Assembly: GCA_003149065.1 (NCBI GenBank)
Contig: QGFZ01000002.1
Coordinates: 186,001 to 250,000, forward strand
Reading direction: 5' to 3'
DNA length: 64,000 bases
Origin: Ruminococcaceae bacterium R-25
GTDB lineage: Bacteria > Bacillota > Clostridia > Saccharofermentanales > Saccharofermentanaceae
Below, in pieces: positions 41,410 through 50,059 of the stretch. Within the stretch, counting starts at the first letter, position 1. Every line of letters begins with the position of its first letter. The translations under genes and the position numbers were made by a program. The notes under the pieces were generated by a model. It did not search any database. It was not told the origin of the DNA and was given only the letters and a program-made list of their open reading frames with translations.

Positions 41410-41441
41410 TTCAAGTTCGTTTTAGGTCAGGGGGCAATAAT
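41410..41441 (+). promoter_or_regulatory. Direct-repeat promoter of candidate small RNA 2
   Basis: TTCAAGT (41410-41416) and TTTAGGT (41421-41427) are phased by 11 bp, then 8 bases, then AATAAT (41436-41441). Spacing and the following TAATGNNGTC match the promoter at 38353-38384. Confidence 0.68.
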
Positions 41442-41447
41442 GTAGTC

Positions 41448-41531
41448 ATCCAAGCAATAATGCTTTTCATATTTTCTTCATAACAGCCCCCAAGAAAAAA
41501 GTCCGGATGGTTCAGATCCGGACTCTTTTTT
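41448..41531 (+). ncRNA. Candidate small RNA 2, about 84 nt, C-rich
   Basis: A short transcript is predicted from the AATAAT to the terminator at 41501-41531. It has no ribosome site plus start, and CAGCCCCCAAG (41484-41494) lies just 5' of an A-run and the terminator, the same order as in candidate 1. It is transcribed away from the GH94 gene and toward the 3' end of the GGDEF gene on the other strand. Confidence 0.6.
41495..41531. terminator. Bidirectional terminator
   Basis: GTCCGGAT (41501-41508) pairs with ATCCGGAC (41516-41523), flanked by AAAAAA and TCTTTTTT. It ends small RNA 2 on the plus strand and the GGDEF gene on the minus strand. Confidence 0.9.
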
Positions 41532-41588
41532 AGGTTTTTATTTTTTTCTTATCCCAGTTTGTTCAAAGTATCAAACAGGTGCAGTCAG

Positions 41589-42605
41589 TTAAAAGACGAC
41601 TTTGTTTTTGCCTGTATTCTTGCCCGTATAAAGTTTGTTGTCAGCATCGCTGATCCAGTTATCGATCGACTGTCCTTTTGTGCGGGCTGCAACACCTGCA
41701 GTAATGGTGACTTTTATATGCCGGTCTTCGAAAACAAAATCTTCGGATTCTATATTCTTCCTGAGTTTTTCTATTCCGGCCAGAACTTGGTCTTCTTCTT
41801 TTCCGGAAACCAGTATCAGGAATTCCTCGCCGCCCCAGCGGGAGACTATTATATCGCTGCAGGCTTCCCTCATGATGTTTGCAATGCTTACGAGAATATA
41901 GTCACCTGCATTGTGGCCATACTGATCGTTGATCTTTTTGAAGTTATCGATGTCGGACATTATGACAAAAGCGGTCTTATCGCTTTTGTAGGCCTTTTCG
42001 ATCTCGTCCATCATGAAGTGACGGTTATAAAGACCTGTGAGCCTGTCTTTGTGGGCAACGTCTTTGAGTTTCTTTTCGTAATCGCCGATCATGCTGAGTA
42101 CAAGTTTTGAATAGAAGATCATGAACGAGATCGTAATGACGGAATTCATGGTCCAGACAAGGTCCCTTACCGTCGTATCAACCTCATATACCGCACCGTT
42201 AGCTGCGGAATAACCTGTGGAGACAAGATAACAGAATGCGACCGCGCCGCTCGTTGCGAATGCGTTGAGCTTTTTCTTGCCGAGCTTGTCAGCCATAAAC
42301 TCAGCATAGAAACTGATCGGGATCATCGACATGCAGTAAAGATGGAATCCCATTCTGTATCCCAGAAAGACCGTGCATAAACACATATAAAGCGTGAGCC
42401 AGAAATATACGACTCTCGTATAGATCTCGAGACGGTCTTTCCTGATCAGGAAGTAACCGATAACATAGACCAGCGCGGTAGGAATGCTGAACCAGATCAG
42501 GAACGTTGCTTTGCAGTACACAAAGAAAGCCGCAAGCATAAATACCAGCACCAGGATTATGCCGTTGATTATGAGCGTGAATTTCTTTATGTCCTTGAGT
42601 TCCAA
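41589..42605 (-). CDS. Membrane GGDEF diguanylate cyclase
   Basis: Start TTG at 42605 with GGAGG nine bases upstream. The 338-residue protein has six membrane helices (about 8-160) and a GGDEF domain (about 180-338) with DRLTGLYNRHFM, DIDNFKKINDQYGHNAGD and the active-site form GGEEF (SRWGGEEFLIL). It should make cyclic di-GMP from two GTP. No RxxD inhibitory site precedes the motif. The sensed signal is probably in or near the membrane. Unlike the other three GGDEF genes here, it has a normal ribosome site. Confidence 0.93.
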   Translation of the reverse strand: MELKDIKKFTLIINGIILVLVFMLAAFFVYCKATFLIWFSIPTALVYVIGYFLIRKDRLEIYTRVVYFWLTLYMCLCTVFLGYRMGFHLYCMSMIPISFYAEFMADKLGKKKLNAFATSGAVAFCYLVSTGYSAANGAVYEVDTTVRDLVWTMNSVITISFMIFYSKLVLSMIGDYEKKLKDVAHKDRLTGLYNRHFMMDEIEKAYKSDKTAFVIMSDIDNFKKINDQYGHNAGDYILVSIANIMREACSDIIVSRWGGEEFLILVSGKEEDQVLAGIEKLRKNIESEDFVFEDRHIKVTITAGVAARTKGQSIDNWISDADNKLYTGKNTGKNKVVF

Positions 42606-42699
42606 GAGCGAGGGCCTCCGAATGAATATGTACTTTAAGTATAAATTGGCTTTATGTTTTTAGTGTGAATGAATAGAAAACAATATCTCAAATGTACTT

Positions 42700-42705
42700 T
42701 ATAAT
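42700..42705 (+). promoter_or_regulatory. -10 element of ald
   Basis: TATAAT lies 59 bases before the ATG of alanine dehydrogenase. Confidence 0.5.
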
Positions 42706-42763
42706 ATTATCTGTCCGCGGTTTGGGCGCGGTCAATAACTAATTCTCAAGGAGAAAAAGGAAT

Positions 42764-43876
42764 ATGAAGATCGGATGCGTAAAAGAGATCAAAAACAATG
42801 AGTTCCGTGTAGGCCTCACACCCGACAATGTCAAAGCCTATGTCGCAGCAGGACACCATGTTTACATGGAAAAGGGCGCAGGAGTCGGTTCCGGCTTTAC
42901 GGACAACGAGTACATCGATGCCGGTGCGTCGCTCATCGACAACGCCGCAGACATCTGGGCTCTCGTTGACATGATGGTCAAGGTAAAAGAACCCCTGCCG
43001 GAAGAATATCCGCTCTTCAGAGAAGGCCTTATTCTCTATACATATCTCCACCTCGCTGCAGACAAAGAGCAGACAGATGCTCTCCTCGATGGCAAGGTAA
43101 AGGCAGTTGCTTATGAGACGATCCAGGAAGCTGACGGATCACTTCCGTGTCTTGCTCCTATGAGCCAGATCGCAGGCCGTCTCTCCATTCAGGAAGGCGC
43201 CAAGTATCTCGAAAAGAAGTTCGGCGGTGAAGGAATCCTGCTCGCAGGCGTACCCGGCACACCTAAGGCAAATGTAGTTATCCTGGGCGGCGGTACAGTC
43301 GGCATGAATGCGTGCAAGATCGCTGTCGGCATGGGTGCTAATGTTACGATCCTTGACGTCAACCTCAAGAGACTTGAAGAGCTCGACAACAGATTCGGTT
43401 CACACATCCAGACATTGGTTTCCAACGATTCCAACGTCGAGAGAGCAGTCAAGGAAGCTGACCTCGTAATCGGTTCCGTACTTATTCCCGGCGGTTCTAC
43501 ACCAAAGCTCTTCAAGCGCAAATATCTTCCCGAGATGAAGAACGGCGCTGTATTCGTAGATGTAGCTATCGACCAGGGCGGATGTGGTGAATCTTCACGC
43601 GTCACCACACACGATGATCCGATCTTCGTAGAAGACGGTGTCGTTCACTACTGCGTAGGCAACATGCCCGGTTCAGTTCCGAGAACATCCACTATCGCTC
43701 TCACAAACGCTACACTCCGTTACGGTCTCCAGATTGCCGGTTCCGGCCTCGAAGAAGCTGTTAAGGCAAACAAGGCAATCGCCCTGGGCGTTAACTGCTA
43801 CGACGGCAAGATCGTAAATAAGAATGTTGCCAAGGCATTGGATCTTGAATACGTTGATCTTGCAGAACTCATCTGA
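42764..43876 (+). CDS. ald: Alanine dehydrogenase
   Basis: The 370-residue enzyme has the family start MKIGCVKEIKNNEFRVGLTP with the pyruvate-binding Arg, the Lys/His region MVKVKEPLPEE and the NAD-binding loop VVILGGGTVGMNA (about 169-181). SLTPSNPTT-like end segments are replaced by GSVPRTSTIALTNATL, normal for the family. It interconverts alanine and pyruvate plus ammonia with NAD. CAAGGAGAAA precedes the ATG. It is monocistronic, with a clear terminator after it. Confidence 0.96.
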   Translation: MKIGCVKEIKNNEFRVGLTPDNVKAYVAAGHHVYMEKGAGVGSGFTDNEYIDAGASLIDNAADIWALVDMMVKVKEPLPEEYPLFREGLILYTYLHLAADKEQTDALLDGKVKAVAYETIQEADGSLPCLAPMSQIAGRLSIQEGAKYLEKKFGGEGILLAGVPGTPKANVVILGGGTVGMNACKIAVGMGANVTILDVNLKRLEELDNRFGSHIQTLVSNDSNVERAVKEADLVIGSVLIPGGSTPKLFKRKYLPEMKNGAVFVDVAIDQGGCGESSRVTTHDDPIFVEDGVVHYCVGNMPGSVPRTSTIALTNATLRYGLQIAGSGLEEAVKANKAIALGVNCYDGKIVNKNVAKALDLEYVDLAELI

Positions 43877-43901
43877 CAGATCTTATTAACAGACTTTACC
43901 G

Positions 43902-43933
43902 GCGGCAGATCTTAAATGGTCTGCCGCTTTTTG
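43902..43933 (+). terminator. Terminator after ald
   Basis: GCGGCAGA (43902-43909) pairs with TCTGCCGC (43920-43927), followed by TTTTTG. Confidence 0.9.
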
Positions 43934-44029
43934 TCCGGCTTGGCCGCCTTTGGATGGGACCAACACTTGATATCAAGCCTCAAAGCTTTAAATAGATAAA
44001 AGAATAAGTACAATTCAAAAAAGGGATAG

Positions 44030-44035
44030 TATAAT
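44030..44035 (+). promoter_or_regulatory. -10 element six bases before a GGDEF start codon
   Basis: TATAAT ends six bases before the ATG at 44042, so transcription should start at or near the A of the ATG. AGTACA at 44007-44012, 17 bp upstream, is a weak -35. AAGGGA lies about 15 bases from the ATG, too far for a ribosome site and upstream of the predicted start. Confidence 0.7.
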
Positions 44036-44041
44036 CTTCTT

Positions 44042-45196
44042 ATGGCACCCATTATTAACATCTATTCTGTAATCGTGGCCGATTTTATCGGTATTGCTAT
44101 TCTTCTGACCCTGTTGGTCACAAGAGGCTGGAACCTGCCCGGACGTAAAGACGAGAGCCGGATCCTGTTCCGAATGATAATCGCATCGATCGCAAACTGC
44201 CTGATTGACTGTATTGCTTCGGAATTGGATGGAAAGATCGGAGCAGGACAGCAGTTCTATCATTTCGTGCTTTTGCTCGGCAACAGTTACCTTTTCCTGT
44301 ATAACATCTTATTCGGAATTTTCCTGGTCCATATGATCATCAAACATATCGACAAGAAGATCACAAAGAGCCAGAAGATATGTTTCTTAATCGTAAGCTT
44401 TATTCAGTTTGCGCTGATCATTATTAATATCTTCGTGCCGGTCGTCTTCGACATCGATAAGATCAATGTTTACCACAGAGGACCGCTCTTCTTTGTCTTT
44501 ATTGTCGCGGCCGTAGCGCTTATCCTCTATGGATACATTTTTTATTTCGTATCAAAGTTCAAGAACCCGGCGCTCCGTTATTTCCCGGTTATCGAGTTCT
44601 TTATGCCGATATTGTTATGTCTTATTATACAGACCATGGTTTACGGAATCTCTCTTGTGCCTGTAAGTATTGCAGTATCTCTTATCGGTATCATCAGCTC
44701 GCTGCAAAATGAGTGCATTTATATCGACAAGCTTACGGGCGTTTATAACAGATTCGAGCTCGACAGGGAGCTTAAGAGACTCCAGAAAAGGCGGAAGGAA
44801 ACGATTGTTGCCTATATGCTCGACCTTAACGGATTTAAGAGGATCAACGATGACTATTCCCATGAAGAAGGCGACCAGGCCCTTATCGCATTTGCAAGGA
44901 TCCTAACTGATGTTTTCGGTTCTGTCGGAACCGTCATAAGATTTGCAGGAGACGAATTTGTCGCCCTCGTTTACAAGGGCAAGGAGTCTGATATCGAACT
45001 TTATAAGCAGAAGACTGCTGAAGCAGTTGATAAATACAATGAGATCTCCGGCAAGCCCTACAAGCTTTCTGCTGCTGTCGGAGGCCATGTTTTCGACTTC
45101 AGCAAGGAAGATACCCAGGATCTGGTAGTCGTTATCGATAAGATGATGTACAAGGATAAGGACGACTACTATAAGGACCGCAAGAGAGAAAGATGA
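44042..45196 (+). CDS. Membrane GGDEF protein (AGDEF form)
   Basis: A 384-residue protein with about seven membrane helices (about 5-215) and a C-terminal GGDEF domain with DKLTGVYNRFELD, LDLNGFKRINDDYSHEEGD and FAGDEFVALVY. The first Gly of the motif is Ala, seen in some active cyclases. It should make cyclic di-GMP or act as a receptor. No ribosome site precedes the ATG and a TATAAT is six bases away, so the mRNA is probably leaderless. The 7TM part may sense a small molecule. Confidence 0.92.
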   Translation: MAPIINIYSVIVADFIGIAILLTLLVTRGWNLPGRKDESRILFRMIIASIANCLIDCIASELDGKIGAGQQFYHFVLLLGNSYLFLYNILFGIFLVHMIIKHIDKKITKSQKICFLIVSFIQFALIIINIFVPVVFDIDKINVYHRGPLFFVFIVAAVALILYGYIFYFVSKFKNPALRYFPVIEFFMPILLCLIIQTMVYGISLVPVSIAVSLIGIISSLQNECIYIDKLTGVYNRFELDRELKRLQKRRKETIVAYMLDLNGFKRINDDYSHEEGDQALIAFARILTDVFGSVGTVIRFAGDEFVALVYKGKESDIELYKQKTAEAVDKYNEISGKPYKLSAAVGGHVFDFSKEDTQDLVVVIDKMMYKDKDDYYKDRKRER

Positions 45197-45286
45197 GCTT
45201 TCTCGTAATTTTATTTCTCTATTGATACAATCGTTTCTAAGGGGTTTTAGGGCCTTTAAATAATTTAAACTCAAAGGAGAGGAACT

Positions 45287-45799
45287 ATGCTGGAATTTTT
45301 AGCCGTTTTCGGACTTTGTAAAGTCAACAGAAGAAATGCGATTGCCAGAGGAAGAAAACCAGGTGGTTACATCGCTCTTACGATCGTATTATGGATCGTC
45401 ATGGAGATCACCGGAGTAATCGTCGGAACCGTTCTGCAGTATTCCTTATTTGGAGAACGTGATTCTTCCGGACTTAATCTCTTTATCCTGATAATCGCTT
45501 ACAGCTTTGCCGGCATCGGCGCGCTCATCTCATACCTTTGCGCAAAGTTCGCTCCCCAGGGCGACTATGTCGATCCCAGCACTATAAGAAATCCCCAGTA
45601 CGGCAATCAATATTATAACGTATCCGCCAATACACCTGCTTACATGGCACAACAGCAGCCTGCCCAGCCTCAGGAATTTGTTCACGTTGAAAATCCTTAT
45701 CAGGCACCTGCGGCCCAGTACTGTGAATCATGCGGCAGCCTGCTTAAGCCCGGCGCACAATTCTGTTCCGCATGCGGAGCAAGAAACTTGCAGAGCTAA
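45287..45799 (+). CDS. Membrane protein with C-terminal zinc ribbon
   Basis: A 170-residue protein: short N-terminal stretch, two membrane helices (about 29-50 and 60-84), a Gln/Pro-rich linker (NTPAYMAQQQPAQPQEF) and a C-terminal zinc ribbon (CESCGSLLKPGAQFCSACGAR). GGAGAGG precedes the ATG and TACAAT lies near 45226. Function unknown; similar small zinc-ribbon membrane proteins are common in Clostridia. Confidence 0.8.
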   Translation: MLEFLAVFGLCKVNRRNAIARGRKPGGYIALTIVLWIVMEITGVIVGTVLQYSLFGERDSSGLNLFILIIAYSFAGIGALISYLCAKFAPQGDYVDPSTIRNPQYGNQYYNVSANTPAYMAQQQPAQPQEFVHVENPYQAPAAQYCESCGSLLKPGAQFCSACGARNLQS

Positions 45800-45837
45800 G
45801 CTGATCTGTTTTCCGTTTAACTTATCAAGCCAATATA

Positions 45838-45875
45838 AAGCGGCCCTTCAAACTGAAGGACCGCTTCTTGTTTTT
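45838..45875. terminator. Terminator between convergent genes
   Basis: AAGCGG-C-CCTTCA pairs with TGAAGG-A-CCGCTT around an AAC loop, followed by TCTTGTTTTT. Confidence 0.85.
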
Positions 45876-45891
45876 GGATTGAGCGAATCTG

Positions 45892-47118
45892 TTACGTCGT
45901 CTCTGTTGCTTGTGTTGTATCAGAAGCAGATGTCTCAGAGGTTGCAGCTGTCTCAGTTGTTGCATTCTGTCCCTGCTGAGGAGCTTTGACATTGTTCTCA
46001 CAGTTGTAGTACTGGCTCTCGGACCTGATTACATTGTTATAAAGTGTTTCAACGTCTTCATAGCCGATGACATAACGTGCCTTGGAGCCTGAGCCCTTCT
46101 TGATCGCAGTTTTGCTGTATTCAGAACCTGTCGGATACTTAACGTCCATGATGTTGTAGCATTCGTTTGAACCGTCAGCCTTAACAACGATGTCGTTGAA
46201 AGCAACGTAGAAGTAATAATCAAACTCGCCTGCAGTTGTGGTGCAGTGGATGTGATAGATCATGTAGACGTAGTTATAGTGGCCGCTGTAGGACTTCTTT
46301 GCGCCTTCCTTGAGTGAGAGGAAATATGCGCCTACATATTCGCAGCTGTCGAGCTTTGAATCTTTAGCCCAGCTCTTGATGCTTGAATTGAAAGTATCTT
46401 CACCCTGCTTCTTGAGCTCATCGATCATCTTATCTGTGATCTGACCTAATGAAGTTGCATATTCTTCAAGTCCTTCTACAGTGAATTCCTTTGTGTCTCC
46501 GCTAAGAATATAACCGGCGTCGAGGCAAGCCTTTTCGAGATTCTTCTTATTTGCCTTAACTGTGACTACATCGCCGTTCTTGAGGTTCTTGCCGCGGTTA
46601 TCGCTTGTGATGGTGTAGGTAATGCCTTGGATCGGGCTGTTGCCTTCTGCTTCGATCTTTGCGGTACCGTTGGGTGCGATTCCTGCGAATACGACCTTAA
46701 CATATGCGAAAGGATCGAAAACCTGTCTTTCTTCAAGACCTTCTACCTTAACTTCGAAATCTTCGTAGATGAATGTAGCCTTTACATTGTCTTCGAGTCT
46801 GCTTCTGACATCGAGCTCGACATCGATCTTTTCGCCGTTGCTCAGACCCGTTGTCTTCTTAGGCTCAACCTTGATAGAGTCCTCTACGTCATCGTCGTCG
46901 AATTTGACCTTGCTGTCGTAAAGATCATCCATCAGGCCCTCATAATCGACCTTGTAAGTGAGAACGCCTTCGCCGTCATAACCCGTGAACGTGAATTCGA
47001 TATAGTTCTGAATATCGAACTCGGGCTTCTTGCCGAAGCTGCAGCCGGCCATCGCGAAAAGCATTCCGACAGCTGCAACAAAACAAATAACAGTCTTTGC
47101 GCTAAAAGTACGCTTCAT
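45892..47118 (-). CDS. Lipoprotein with repeated beta domains, unknown
   Basis: A 408-residue lipoprotein with lipobox AMAGC (Cys26). Residues about 30-225 hold two or three similar beta units (IEFTFTGYDGEGVLTYKVD, VKVVFAGIAPNGTAKIEAEG, GDVVTVKANKKNLEKACLDAGY), then a mixed domain and a Thr/Ser/Glu-rich tail (TTETAATSETSASDTTQ). It lies on the outer face of the membrane; the tail may pass into the wall. Proteins of this type are frequent in Clostridia but have no assigned function. Confidence 0.8.
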   Translation of the reverse strand: MKRTFSAKTVICFVAAVGMLFAMAGCSFGKKPEFDIQNYIEFTFTGYDGEGVLTYKVDYEGLMDDLYDSKVKFDDDDVEDSIKVEPKKTTGLSNGEKIDVELDVRSRLEDNVKATFIYEDFEVKVEGLEERQVFDPFAYVKVVFAGIAPNGTAKIEAEGNSPIQGITYTITSDNRGKNLKNGDVVTVKANKKNLEKACLDAGYILSGDTKEFTVEGLEEYATSLGQITDKMIDELKKQGEDTFNSSIKSWAKDSKLDSCEYVGAYFLSLKEGAKKSYSGHYNYVYMIYHIHCTTTAGEFDYYFYVAFNDIVVKADGSNECYNIMDVKYPTGSEYSKTAIKKGSGSKARYVIGYEDVETLYNNVIRSESQYYNCENNVKAPQQGQNATTETAATSETSASDTTQATETT

Positions 47119-47181
47119 TTTAAACCCTCCATGCCTGTCTAAAATTTATTTGACCTCAGACATATTAGCACAAAAGGGTTC

Positions 47182-47556
47182 TTACTGTTTCGAACGCGCT
47201 AACAAAAACTCTGCTATATAACAGGGGATAATACCAACACAATAACTAAGGATATCTATCCACGAAAACCCGGTTCCGATGATGATCCGGAGGAGCTCAT
47301 TCGTGATGCCGAAGCGGTCACAAAAGCCCCAGAACTGCAGGAATTCAACGATGAACGAGAATATCAGGATCAACGTAGGGAGGATGTACCATCTGGAGAT
47401 CTTATATGGTGCGATCGTCCTTATGAGCGTGTAGATCAGGATGACGACAAGAACGTCACCCAAGTAGCTTCTTACCCAGCCATGGGCATAAAGGCCTATC
47501 AGCACTTCGATGCCGAGCAACAGGAGCGATAAGATTCCGAATACCAGACGTCGCAT
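47182..47556 (-). CDS. DUF2809 membrane protein
   Basis: A 124-residue protein with four membrane helices and the DUF2809 pattern: GVLIGLYAHGWVRSYLGDVLVVILIY near the start, then FIVEFLQFWG and GTGFSWIDILSYCVGI. Function unknown. AGCGAGGT precedes the ATG. It stands alone between two lipoprotein genes. Confidence 0.83.
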   Translation of the reverse strand: MRRLVFGILSLLLLGIEVLIGLYAHGWVRSYLGDVLVVILIYTLIRTIAPYKISRWYILPTLILIFSFIVEFLQFWGFCDRFGITNELLRIIIGTGFSWIDILSYCVGIIPCYIAEFLLARSKQ

Positions 47557-47653
47557 TTTTTACCTCGCTTCCATAACAAGTTAATTATACAGATTCATTT
47601 CCAAAATGCATTTTATAGTATAATGACCGCATCAAGCGATTTGGGGGTGTCTT

Positions 47654-48205
47654 ATGAACAGAAGAGCGGTTGCGGCTGTCTTGATCTTGTGTGTCATGCT
47701 GGTATCTGCCGCATGCAATAATACTTCCCCCACAGTTATCCACGAGGCAGAGACCTTCGGCACTTCCGGAACAACCAGTGGTAATCTGGCATTCATGGAT
47801 CCGGTTTATGAGAATGTCGTTCTCTCTTCGGAATCCGGCGTCACATACGATTTCAAATACGACAGCGACATCCTGGCATATACAGGTCAGGGCGGCAATT
47901 TCTATCTGGTTGGAAGCGATGCGACAAAGTGCTTCCTGCATGTGATCATTCAGGATCAGATGAATGAATCTTTCGAAGAAGCGAAAAACGTTTATCAGGG
48001 AAGCATCACAAAAGAATTTACTCTGGATTCCGGACGCAAAGCGTTCATCTATTCGACCGATGATACAAACAATATCCACGTTGTTATCGATGCGGAGGGC
48101 ATCATTCCTGCCGGCAAAGGACTTGTAAATATCTACATCGGCTCTGTTGAGACCTGGCCTTATTCAAGTGAGCAGATCGCTGACCAGGTGGATAAGGGTT
48201 TTTAA
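47654..48205 (+). CDS. Small lipoprotein, unknown function
   Basis: A 183-residue lipoprotein with lipobox LVSAAC (Cys21), a Thr-rich linker, and a beta-rich domain of about 130 residues (SGVTYDFKYDSDILAYTGQGGNF, KAFIYSTDDTNNIHVVIDAEG). GGGGGTG precedes the ATG; TATAAT lies at 47619-47624. It abuts the glycerate kinase gene without a gap, so both are likely co-transcribed; no functional link is evident. Confidence 0.75.
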   Translation: MNRRAVAAVLILCVMLVSAACNNTSPTVIHEAETFGTSGTTSGNLAFMDPVYENVVLSSESGVTYDFKYDSDILAYTGQGGNFYLVGSDATKCFLHVIIQDQMNESFEEAKNVYQGSITKEFTLDSGRKAFIYSTDDTNNIHVVIDAEGIIPAGKGLVNIYIGSVETWPYSSEQIADQVDKGF

Positions 48206-49315
48206 ATGAAGGCAGTTATAGCCATCGATTCATTCAAGGGGAGCCTTACTTCATTGGAAGCCGGCAATGCTGCAAAGCGCGGCATTCTCCGTGCATGCCC
48301 TGATGCGGAAGTAACTGTCATTCCGGTAGCTGACGGTGGCGAAGGCACCATCGATTCCATAGCTCCTTTTGTAGGCGGCATCCCGAAAACAGTGACGGTC
48401 ACAGGTCCTCTCGGAAAGCCGGTCGGAGCTTCCTATATCATTGATCCTGACAATAAAACTGCATATATCGAGATGGCAAAAGCATGCGGTCTCACACTCC
48501 TTAAAGAAGATGAGCGTAACCCGTATCTCACCACAACTTACGGTGTCGGTGAACTCATGAAGGATGCTCTTAGTGAAGGCTGTGAAAAGCTCTTCATTTG
48601 CATAGGCGGAAGCGCAACCAATGACGGTGGTGCAGGCATGCTTCAATCACTCGGTGCAAAGCTTACAGATAAGGATGGCAATGATATCCGGAATGGTGCA
48701 TCCGGCCTTAAGGACCTTTACAGTGTCGATACAAAAGACCTTATCTGCAGGGGTATTTCCATCGTTGTTGCGAGCGATGTCACCAATCCGTTGTGCGGAC
48801 CTGATGGTGCGAGTTTTGTTTACGCTCCCCAAAAAGGCGCATCGGAAAAAGACTGTGAAGACATGGATAAACTTCTTGAAAATTTCGCCCGGCTGTCAGG
48901 CTTTGATCCTTTCGAAAAAGGCACAGGCGCAGCAGGCGGAATGAGCTTTGCATTAAAGAATTTCCTCGGTGCGGAATTAAGATCCGGCGCTGAGATAGTT
49001 ATGGAGATAACGGGTTTGGAAAACCTTATCCGAAGCTCTGATATCGTGATTACGGGTGAGGGGAGAATAGACAGCCAGACACTGAGCGGCAAGGCTCCTT
49101 TTAAGGTCATGAAGGTGGCTCGAAAATACGGCAAACCGGTTATCGGAATATGCGGAATTACAGGCGACGGCTACGAAGAATGCCTTAATGCCGGTTTTAC
49201 AAAGATCGCTCCGCTCATTCATCCTGTAATGGAGACAAGCGGAGCGGTAAAAAGCGTTGAAGAGACGATGGCAGATCTGTTACTCCAGCATCCTGATTGC
49301 TTCCTGAAGGCTTGA
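48206..49315 (+). CDS. Glycerate kinase (GarK/GlxK type)
   Basis: The 369-residue enzyme has the family start MKAVIAIDSFKGSLTSLEAGNA, IPVADGGEGTID, CIGGSATNDGGAGM and VITGEGRIDSQTLSGKAP. It phosphorylates D-glycerate with ATP, feeding it into glycolysis. The start codon follows the lipoprotein stop directly. Its last 36 bp overlap the 3' end of the convergent zinc-ribbon gene. Confidence 0.95.
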   Translation: MKAVIAIDSFKGSLTSLEAGNAAKRGILRACPDAEVTVIPVADGGEGTIDSIAPFVGGIPKTVTVTGPLGKPVGASYIIDPDNKTAYIEMAKACGLTLLKEDERNPYLTTTYGVGELMKDALSEGCEKLFICIGGSATNDGGAGMLQSLGAKLTDKDGNDIRNGASGLKDLYSVDTKDLICRGISIVVASDVTNPLCGPDGASFVYAPQKGASEKDCEDMDKLLENFARLSGFDPFEKGTGAAGGMSFALKNFLGAELRSGAEIVMEITGLENLIRSSDIVITGEGRIDSQTLSGKAPFKVMKVARKYGKPVIGICGITGDGYEECLNAGFTKIAPLIHPVMETSGAVKSVEETMADLLLQHPDCFLKA

Positions 49316-49930
49316 AGCTTTTCCCGACTGGATAAGAGCCTTCAGTTTAGCCATAGAAGCTGTTGTACAGAGCTTTTTCGGTATGTATTTGTTATATGCT
49401 GTAAGGTCTGCCCTTGATGTACTTAACCTGGACCTGAGCTCTTGTGTTTCTTTTTCGAGCTTTGCTCTTTGTTCTTTTATTTTTTCGTTTCCGAGCATTA
49501 TCGCTTCGTTTTCACTGTTTTTCCTCTTGTTGGCAAGGACGATTCCGAGAATAATAAGAAAGATCGGCACGCTTACAAACAGGAACGAGACAAAATTGGC
49601 TCTTCCGTTATCTGATGTCATCGCAAAGATCAGACCAAAGAAATATAAAGTGCATAATGACCCTACCAGATATGGCCAGAAGAACCTGAAAAATGAATAT
49701 GATCTGTAATTGAGTTCCAAAGGCTTTGCAAGTCTTGCTTCGTTATCGGCGACCTCGTGCTCGAGTTTCTCGATCTTTGTCAGTTTATCCCTGAGCTTGT
49801 GTATGTAAGCAATACTTTCCTCCGAAGACATTACAGGTACCGGATCAGCCTGTTCTACCGGTGCTCCGCACTTGGTGCAAAAAAGAGAGGTGCCCGAAAC
49901 CTCATGTCCACACTTGCTGCAAAACGGCAT
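49280..49930 (-). CDS. Zinc-ribbon membrane protein with coiled coil
   Basis: A 216-residue protein: N-terminal zinc ribbon CSKCGHEVSGTSLFCTKCGAP, a coiled segment (about 40-70), two membrane helices (about 85-107 and 117-138), a second coiled segment (about 145-175) and a short C-terminal helix (MAKLKALIQSGKASSLQEAIRML). GGGGAGGG precedes the ATG. Function unknown. The last codons overlap glycerate kinase on the other strand. Confidence 0.8.
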   Translation of the reverse strand: MPFCSKCGHEVSGTSLFCTKCGAPVEQADPVPVMSSEESIAYIHKLRDKLTKIEKLEHEVADNEARLAKPLELNYRSYSFFRFFWPYLVGSLCTLYFFGLIFAMTSDNGRANFVSFLFVSVPIFLIILGIVLANKRKNSENEAIMLGNEKIKEQRAKLEKETQELRSRLSTSRADLTAYNKYIPKKLCTTASMAKLKALIQSGKASSLQEAIRMLE

Positions 49931-50024
49931 TCTTAGTCCCTCCCCTTTAAGAATTAAGCAAATATTATCATTTTAGGTAAATATTTCATCAAGAATCGTA
50001 TTTATTTTATTAATATTTTGTTTA

Positions 50025-50053
50025 TTGTAAAAGATTTTTTAGTGGCATATAAT
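50025..50053 (+). promoter_or_regulatory. Promoter ending six bases before a GGDEF start codon
   Basis: TTGTAA (50025-50030), 17 bp, TATAAT (50048-50053); the ATG is at 50060, so the predicted start of transcription falls on it. Confidence 0.75.
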
Positions 50054-50059
50054 CGCAAC

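Noticed and set aside
41589-42605. Fourth leaderless GGDEF gene
   Set aside because: It has GGAGG nine bases before a TTG start, so it is a normal leadered gene.
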